A stretch of DNA of 64,000 bases from Chitinophaga parva (GTDB lineage: Bacteria; Bacteroidota; Bacteroidia; Chitinophagales; Chitinophagaceae). Made by a program: the position numbers and the translations under genes. The notes beneath the pieces were generated by a model. The model ran no database searches, was not told the origin of the DNA, and saw nothing but the letters and a program-made list of their open reading frames with translations. The stretch lies in assembly GCF_003071345.1 (NCBI RefSeq), contig NZ_QCYK01000002.1, positions 558,001 through 622,000 on the forward strand, given 5' to 3'. The first letter of the stretch is position 1, and every line of letters begins with the position of its first letter. Below, one piece after another: positions 58,532 to 64,000 of this stretch.

Positions 58532-61201
58532 CTAGTTGCCTTTCTTTTTCAGCAGGCCACCCAATGTATTTTTCAGTGTTTGCCCAGCTTGTTTACCTGC
58601 GTCCTGCACGCTGGCAGGCTTGCTGCTGTCTTTGTTGCCCAGCAGCTGTTTGGTCAGCTGGTCTTTGGCAGCGGCTACGGCCTGGTTCTTCACGGCATTC
58701 ACAGAATCCTTGATCGTAGCTTTTGCACTGTCCACCTTAGCCTGGACCAATGCCGTGGCCTGGGATTTAATGTTATTGGTCGTCTCCTTCAGGTCTGTTT
58801 TGATGGCGGGTTTCAGCATGCTGCCGCCCATGGCAATGTTAAGGTGCACGCTGTCGCTCAGTTTTACCGGGATGCCCTTGTTATTGGCCTGGGACACCAG
58901 GTTATCCACCAGCGCATTGCCCTGCGTGCCCAGCATGGTGCGGGGCAGGGCCAGCTGCATATTGTAATCCATGCTCTGGTCCAGGCCGTGGGAGCCCGCC
59001 ACCTGCATGCGGATGCCATTGGTTACAATGTTAAACGGATTTACCACTACGCGGCCATCCTTGAAGGAAAAATAGGTCTTGATGTCGCGCAGGGAAATGT
59101 CTTTCAACTGGGCCACATTCAGCGTAGCAGCTACCTGGTCCAGCGGGGCAAATTTTTGCAGCACGCCTTCTATCAGCAACAGGCTGCCATTGCCGTTCAA
59201 ACTGTTAAGCACCGGCATCATATCCTTGCCCAGCTTACCATCCACACTCATTTGCGAGGTGATCTTACCGGTAAGGAACTGACCCAGGGGCATCAGTTTC
59301 TGTACAGTATTAAATGCATTGAAGGTCTCGCGGATATCCACTTTTTCCACATCATAGTTGAAGTGCATATCCGGGTTTATCTTACTTGCTTTTGTGCTGT
59401 AGCTGCCGCTCATGCCCAGTGTGCCTTGGAGGGCATTGCTTTTCACATCCTGCAGGGTCACGGTTTCATCTTTTACCAGCAAGGTTCCGCTCACATTGTT
59501 CATATCCAGCTTGTCGTAATGCACGTTGCCGGCGCTGGCTTTGAGGGTCAGGTCCAGATTGGCGGGCACGGCAAAAGGCACTGCGTTCGCGGTATCGGCA
59601 GGCTTGCTGGTGGTGGCCGGCGTGGTGCCGGTGCTGGCCATGAATTTGTCCAGGTTGATCTTGTCTGCATTTACGCTGAAGGCCCCGTTGAGCGCCTGGT
59701 TTTTAAACATATAGGCCAGCAGGTTATTGATCTCCCCGTTGCCGGTAAAGTGGCTGCCCAGGTATTCGGCATCCACGGTGGGCACGCTTACATTTTTGGG
59801 ATTGAACGTCAGCTCCAGTGCATTCAGTTTTACACCATCGGGATAATCTTTGCTTTTGTACAGCATGTTGTGAATGCCCAGGCTACCGGCAGCATAGAAC
59901 TGGTCGTATGCCTTTCTTTCAATAGCAGACAGGTGGCCCTTGGCACTCATATCTGCGTCCAGCAGGCCATTCAATTGGGTACCCCCTTCCAGCTTCACAA
60001 ATTGCGATAACTTGCTGAGGTCCAGCTTCCCTTTGGCGCCTCCATCCACATACATGTCAGACACCGGGGTGGCTACCTGCAGGTGGAGGTCCAGCGGGGT
60101 ACCGTCCATTTCCAGGTGGGCTTTGGAGAGGTCTATCACCGTGTGGTCCGGCACGCCATCGGGACTGGCTATTTTCAGTGCCAGCTGGATGTTCTGCACG
60201 GGTTTGGGCAGGTCGGGGTATTGGAAGAAACCATTCTGCACCCCTATATTGAGCCCAAAGGCAGGCATTTCTTTTTCTGAATAGGTACCTTTTACAAAGC
60301 CATCGAAGGTAGCGGTACCACCCGTCTTGATCTTATCAAAATCCTTGGCATAAATGGCGGGGATGAGGGAAAGCAGGTCTTTGAACTGGGTAGAGGCGCT
60401 CTTGAACGTGAGGTCCATGCCGTAGGCGCTGGCGGGCAGCATCTTAAAATTGCCGGCAGCATCCACTTCCAGGTTGTTCAGGTGCATTTTGCTCTGCGGA
60501 ATGGTGTAGGTGCTGGTCGTGTTATCTACCTGGATATCCGCATCCAGGGAGGCTTTCACAGCATCCAGGTAGGGGATGAGGCCATAATAGAAGGTCACTG
60601 CCTTTGCCGTAGTGCTGGTAGCCAGGGTAAATTTGTCCTGGGTAAAATCTCCTTTACCACTGTGGTCCAGTCCATCAATGATGAGGGACATGTGCCCCTG
60701 GTGGTCATCGTAGCTGATGTAGGCATTGGAGATACTGTAGCGCTGCAGGTTCATGGCAAAATTGCTCTTGCTGGTGTCCGTGCTTTGCGTGGCGGCAGTA
60801 TCGGGTTTGGTGATGTCCCAGTTCGCCCTGCCCGTGCTATCAATGATGGCGTGGATACGGGGCGTTTCCAGGCTCACATTGTAGATCTCCATTTTGTTGC
60901 CTTTGATGACGCTCATCAGGTCCAGCGCCACGTCTATTTTTTTTACAGACAGCAGGGTATCGCCGGCAAAAGGCGCTTTGTTGATCACCTGCAGGTCCTC
61001 CAGGCCCACGGCCAGGCGGGGGAAATGGCGGAACAGGGAAATGTCTATGTCCTTGAAATCCACCTGTGCGTTCAGGTTATCATTCAGTTCAGATTTCACC
61101 TTGGCCAGGATCTTATCCTTAAAGAAAAAGGGGATGGCGATGGCGGCTGCAATGAGTACAACGAATACGATCAGTACGATCTTGAGAATCTTCTTTAACA
61201 T
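58532..61201 (-). CDS. AsmA family protein
   Basis: Large envelope protein of 889 residues. One N-terminal membrane anchor (ILKIVLIVFVVLIAAAIAIP) is followed by the AsmA opening (LNAQVDFKDIDISLFRHFPR in order, LSVKKIDVALDLMSVIKGN). The bulk is long beta-rich repeats of the AsmA/TamB-like kind (MEIYNVSLETPRIHAIID, FRMQVAGSHGLDQSMDYNMQLALP in part), then a helical, Lys/Ala-rich C-terminus (ALVQAKVDSAKATIKDSVNAV) and a final amphipathic segment. Such proteins are thought to bridge the periplasm and move lipids towards the outer membrane. It is transcribed alone. Confidence 0.88.
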   Translation of the reverse strand: MLKKILKIVLIVFVVLIAAAIAIPFFFKDKILAKVKSELNDNLNAQVDFKDIDISLFRHFPRLAVGLEDLQVINKAPFAGDTLLSVKKIDVALDLMSVIKGNKMEIYNVSLETPRIHAIIDSTGRANWDITKPDTAATQSTDTSKSNFAMNLQRYSISNAYISYDDHQGHMSLIIDGLDHSGKGDFTQDKFTLATSTTAKAVTFYYGLIPYLDAVKASLDADIQVDNTTSTYTIPQSKMHLNNLEVDAAGNFKMLPASAYGMDLTFKSASTQFKDLLSLIPAIYAKDFDKIKTGGTATFDGFVKGTYSEKEMPAFGLNIGVQNGFFQYPDLPKPVQNIQLALKIASPDGVPDHTVIDLSKAHLEMDGTPLDLHLQVATPVSDMYVDGGAKGKLDLSKLSQFVKLEGGTQLNGLLDADMSAKGHLSAIERKAYDQFYAAGSLGIHNMLYKSKDYPDGVKLNALELTFNPKNVSVPTVDAEYLGSHFTGNGEINNLLAYMFKNQALNGAFSVNADKINLDKFMASTGTTPATTSKPADTANAVPFAVPANLDLTLKASAGNVHYDKLDMNNVSGTLLVKDETVTLQDVKSNALQGTLGMSGSYSTKASKINPDMHFNYDVEKVDIRETFNAFNTVQKLMPLGQFLTGKITSQMSVDGKLGKDMMPVLNSLNGNGSLLLIEGVLQKFAPLDQVAATLNVAQLKDISLRDIKTYFSFKDGRVVVNPFNIVTNGIRMQVAGSHGLDQSMDYNMQLALPRTMLGTQGNALVDNLVSQANNKGIPVKLSDSVHLNIAMGGSMLKPAIKTDLKETTNNIKSQATALVQAKVDSAKATIKDSVNAVKNQAVAAAKDQLTKQLLGNKDSSKPASVQDAGKQAGQTLKNTLGGLLKKKGN

Positions 61202-61342
61202 TATGGTATGATAGGTTTGTCAATATAAATCTAAGATACACGTAAATATTTGGAAATATTTAATGGATTATAAGGAAATGCCATTCAGTAGCTTGTGGCC
61301 GATATTCCGTAATTTAGCGGCGTCTAAAAACTGATTTTGCTG

Positions 61343-61936
61343 ATGACACCAGAAAGAAGGGAAAGGCTGCTCACGGTTTTGCGCCAGCGCCAGGCCGGGC
61401 TTACCGTAGTGATGGAAAACGTTGAAGACCCGCATAATATTGCGGCGGTAATGCGCACGGCAGATTCCGTGGGCATCCAGGATATTTTTATTTGCAATAC
61501 GCGCATCGCCCGCCACAAGAACTGGGGCTTTAAGAGCTCGTCCAGCGCCCGGAAATGGGTGACAGTACATCAATATACGGACCTGAACGAATGTGTGGCG
61601 GAGCTGCGCAAACGGTACGAAAGGATCTATACCACGCATCTTTCTTCCGATGCTAAAAGTATGTACGACCTGGACTTTACCAGCAGCATGGCGCTGGTAT
61701 TTGGCTCTGAGCGCGATGGCGTGAGCGAGGGCATGCGGGCCTACGCGGATGGTAATTTTGTGATCCCGCAGATGGGCATGATCCGCTCCCTCAATATTTC
61801 CGTGGCGTGCGCGGTAACGCTGTATGAGGGGCTGCGCCAGCGCACGGCGGCCGGCATGTACAGCCGGCAAAGCCTGCCCCAGGCACAGTTTGACGGCCTG
61901 CTGGAACAGTGGGGCTTCCAGGAAGAAGAGGAATAA
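61343..61936 (+). CDS. trmH: SPOUT RNA methyltransferase, TrmH type
   Basis: Methyltransferase of 197 residues with the trefoil-knot SPOUT fold, most like tRNA (guanosine-18-2'-O)-methyltransferase. Motifs: VVMENVEDPHNIAAVMRTADSVG in parts (motif 1 with the catalytic Arg), MALVFGSERDGVSEGM (motif 2) and IPQMGMIRSLNISVACAVTLYEGL (motif 3, SAM-binding knot). SAM-dependent modification of G18 in tRNA is likely, though related rRNA enzymes exist. The C-terminal tail (QSLPQAQFDGLLEQWGFQEEEE) is short. ATG at 61343 is preferred over the TTG at 61337. Confidence 0.85.
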   Translation: MTPERRERLLTVLRQRQAGLTVVMENVEDPHNIAAVMRTADSVGIQDIFICNTRIARHKNWGFKSSSSARKWVTVHQYTDLNECVAELRKRYERIYTTHLSSDAKSMYDLDFTSSMALVFGSERDGVSEGMRAYADGNFVIPQMGMIRSLNISVACAVTLYEGLRQRTAAGMYSRQSLPQAQFDGLLEQWGFQEEEE

Positions 61937-61962
61937 AACACCGGTATTATTATAACAGAAAG

Positions 61963-61987
61963 ACTGCGCACACCACGCAGTTTTTTT
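61963..61987 (+). terminator. intrinsic terminator after trmH
   Basis: Stem ACTGCG (61963-61968) with CGCAGT (61976-61981), then seven T. Confidence 0.7.
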
Positions 61988-62009
61988 ATACCCGGCATTT
62001 CCCTAAAAG

Positions 62010-62042
62010 AAACAGCCGCACCATTTTGTGGTGCGGCTGTTT
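62010..62042. terminator. terminator between convergent trmH and RNR genes
   Basis: Perfect 14-bp stem AAACAGCCGCACCA (62010-62023) with TGGTGCGGCTGTTT (62029-62042); flanking A and T tracts allow use by both strands. Confidence 0.85.
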
Positions 62043-62073
62043 TCATTTTATCGTTCCAAAATAAAACACGGCA

Positions 62074-64000
62074 TCATGCGCTGCAGGTTACGCAGCCTTC
62101 TTCCATGGTGCACACGGCGCCTTCTGCAAACTGCTCTTCGGGCGCGGTACCTGCACCGGTAACCACGGGCTGGATCTGCTGTCCGCCTTGTTTTTCCACG
62201 GTAAACTGTACGGCTTGTGTAGCAGCTTGTGTGCGCAGGTAGTACATGCCGGTTTTGAGGCCTTTCTTCCAGGCGTGGAAGTGCATGGAAGTAAGCTTGG
62301 CGGTAGTGGGTGTATCTACAAAGAGGTTCAGTGACTGGCTCTGGCAGATGTAAGCGCCACGGTCGGCCGCCATGTCGATGAGGGTACGTTGTTTGATCTC
62401 CCAAACGGTTTTGTACAGCTCCTTGATGTTAGACGGGATCTCGTTGATATGCTGGATAGAACCATTGGCAGCGATGATCTTGTTTTTCATGTCATTGTCC
62501 CACAGGCCCAGTTCCACGAGGTCGTGCAGCAGGTGCTTGTTCACCACTACAAACTCACCGCTCAGTACGCGGCGGGTGTAGATATTGGAAGTGTACGGCT
62601 CAAAGCATTCGTTGTTGCCCAGTATCTGGGAAGTGGATGCGGTGGGCATGGGCGCCAGCAACAGGGAGTTGCGCAGGCCTACTTTCTTGATCTCTGCTTT
62701 CAGGCCATCCCAATCCCAGCGGCTGGAGGGCGTTACGCCCCACATATCAAACTGGAGGATGCCTTTGGAAGCGGGGGAACCGGGATAGCTTTCATAGTGG
62801 CCATCTTTTGCCGCGAGGTCTTTGGATGCGCTGCACGCTGCAAAGTAAATGGTTTCAAAGATGTCCTTGTTCAGCTGCTTGGCTCCTTCCGATTCAAAAG
62901 GCAGGCGCAGCTGGATGAAGGCATCCGCCAGGCCCTGTACACCCAGCCCGATGGGGCGGTGGCGCAGGTTGCTTCTGCGGGCTTCTTCCACGGGGTAGAA
63001 GTTATTATCGATGATCTTATTCAGGTTGATAGCCACCTGGTAAGTGATGTCGTATAATTTCTGGTGGTCAAATTTGCCTTCGGTGATGTAGCGGGGCAGG
63101 GCCAGGGAGGCGAGGTTGCACACAGCTACTTCGTTGGCGTCTGTATATTCAATGATCTCCGTGCAGAGGTTAGAACTCTTGATGGTGCCCAGGTTCTGCT
63201 GGTTGGACTTGCCATTGGCAGCGTCTTTATACAGCATGTAGGGGTTGCCGGTTTCAATCTGCGCATCGAGGATCGCGAACCAGAGGTCCTGTGCGTTGAT
63301 GGTTTTGCGCGCACGGCCTTCTTTTTCGTATTGCTCATACAGCTTTTCAAATGCTTCGCCCCAGCATTCGTGCAGGCCGGGTGCTTCGTGGGGGCAGAAG
63401 AGGCTCCATTTGCCGTTCTGTTCCACGCGCTTCATGAACAGGTCAGACACCCAGAGGGCAAAGAACAGGTCGCGGGCGCGCATTTCTTCTTTACCGTGGT
63501 TCTTGCGCAGGTCCAGGAATTCAAAGATGTCTGCATGCCAGGGTTCCAGGTAAATGGCAAAGGCGCCTTTGCGCTTACCGCCGCCCTGGTCTACATAACG
63601 GGCGGTGTCATTAAATACGCGCAGCATGGGAATGATGCCGTTGGAAGTCCCGTTAGTACCGCTGATGTAGGAACCGGTAGCGCGGATATTGTGGATGCTG
63701 AGGCCAATGCCGCCGGCGCTCTGGGAGATCTTGGCGGTTTGTTTCAGCGTATCATAAATACCGTCAATGCTATCGTCCTGCATGGTGAGCAGGAAGCAGC
63801 TGGACATCTGCGGCTTGGGCGTACCGCTATTGAACAGGGTGGGCGTAGCGTGGGTGAACCAGCGTTCGCTCATGAGGTTATAGGTGTTCACCGCTGCCTC
63901 AATATCTTCCTTGTGAATGCCTACGGCCACGCGCATGAACATGTGTTGGGGGCGCTCTGCGATCTTGCCATCCAGCTTCAGGAGGTAAGAGCGTTCCAGT
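62074..64000 (-). CDS. class I ribonucleoside-diphosphate reductase large subunit, 5' end outside window
   Basis: Catalytic subunit of class I ribonucleotide reductase; the frame is open to the right edge, so the N-terminal ATP-cone and start are missing. The part seen (about 640 residues) has [16 protein letters not shown], the active-site MSSCFLLTM with the first catalytic Cys, [21 protein letters not shown] (in parts), NLCTEIIEY with the second active-site Cys, and [15 protein letters not shown]. The C-terminus ends in [12 protein letters not shown], the redox-active Cys pair that reloads the active site. The extended form resembles the eukaryotic-type large subunit. Reduces NDPs to dNDPs. 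Confidence 0.93.
   Translation of the reverse strand, partial: LERSYLLKLDGKIAERPQHMFMRVAVGIHKEDIEAAVNTYNLMSERWFTHATPTLFNSGTPKPQMSSCFLLTMQDDSIDGIYDTLKQTAKISQSAGGIGLSIHNIRATGSYISGTNGTSNGIIPMLRVFNDTARYVDQGGGKRKGAFAIYLEPWHADIFEFLDLRKNHGKEEMRARDLFFALWVSDLFMKRVEQNGKWSLFCPHEAPGLHECWGEAFEKLYEQYEKEGRARKTINAQDLWFAILDAQIETGNPYMLYKDAANGKSNQQNLGTIKSSNLCTEIIEYTDANEVAVCNLASLALPRYITEGKFDHQKLYDITYQVAINLNKIIDNNFYPVEEARRSNLRHRPIGLGVQGLADAFIQLRLPFESEGAKQLNKDIFETIYFAACSASKDLAAKDGHYESYPGSPASKGILQFDMWGVTPSSRWDWDGLKAEIKKVGLRNSLLLAPMPTASTSQILGNNECFEPYTSNIYTRRVLSGEFVVVNKHLLHDLVELGLWDNDMKNKIIAANGSIQHINEIPSNIKELYKTVWEIKQRTLIDMAADRGAYICQSQSLNLFVDTPTTAKLTSMHFHAWKKGLKTGMYYLRTQAATQAVQFTVEKQGGQQIQPVVTGAGTAPEEQFAEGAVCTMEEGCVTCSA

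Noticed and set aside
61268..61870. Minus-strand open frame of about 200 codons
   Set aside because: Antisense to the trmH-type gene, which has all three SPOUT motifs.

Overview
The window is a stretch of chromosome from a Bacteroidota bacterium, most probably a member of the Chitinophagaceae. Four things point there: several TonB-dependent receptors with CarboxypepD_reg domains next to SusD-independent lipoproteins; DUF4249, DUF2520, DUF2851 and lmo0937-type proteins; ECF sigma factors paired with proteases; and promoters of the Bacteroidota form (TTG, 19 bp, TAnnTTTG) without Shine-Dalgarno sequences. No rRNA, tRNA, CRISPR array, insertion sequence or phage gene was seen. Both outermost genes run off the window.

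Layout. 1-6.1 kb: an outer-membrane TonB receptor followed by a beta-helix-like lipoprotein, a second lipoprotein, a short paralogue of the beta-helix lipoprotein and a frameshifted relic of the same family. 6.1-8.0 kb (minus): ECF sigma factor plus S41 lipoprotein protease. 8.1-14.2 kb: FAD oxidoreductase, a 44-45 bp tandem repeat, a sodium/sugar symporter with an aldose epimerase, an inverted heptad-repeat structure, two small stress-type proteins and a CarboxypepD_reg protein. 14.4-16.1 kb (minus): a second ECF sigma factor with a membrane protein that joins an anti-sigma-like cytoplasmic part to a periplasmic trypsin-like protease. 16.6-24.5 kb: a complete aromatic amino acid operon (prephenate dehydratase, aminotransferase, prephenate dehydrogenase, DAHP synthase-chorismate mutase, aroB, aroA, aroC). 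It is preceded by one good promoter and two consecutive ribosome-mediated attenuators whose leader peptides are packed with Phe, Tyr and Trp codons. 24.6-46.2 kb is mostly housekeeping: FKBP isomerase, CocE-type hydrolase, gcvP, YkgJ-type protein, MFS transporter, Prc protease, topA, a DUF2520-kdsC-UbiA-Maf cluster, and a methionine/threonine branch operon (cystathionine gamma-synthase type enzyme plus homoserine dehydrogenase) under a SAM-I riboswitch with a terminator. 46.5-50.4 kb: DUF2851 protein, a secreted protein, lipA and a small membrane protein. 50.5-61.2 kb (minus): an SDR enzyme, a four-gene outer-membrane operon (small secreted protein, STN-type TonB receptor, DUF4249 lipoprotein, macroglobulin-like surface protein) and an AsmA protein. 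61.3-64 kb: a TrmH-type RNA methyltransferase and the 3' part of a class I ribonucleotide reductase large subunit.

The strongest candidate for something undescribed is the tandem attenuator in front of the aromatic operon. Both leader peptides share the core YFGFYYF, and each has a leader-overlapping strand complementary to the 5' arm of its own terminator, so the pair looks like a duplicated two-stage sensor of charged aromatic tRNAs. Second are three intergenic arrays with a strict 7-bp period arranged as inverted repeats, two of them placed just upstream of perfect TAnnTTTG boxes. Third are the two sigma factor-protease pairs within about 10 kb.
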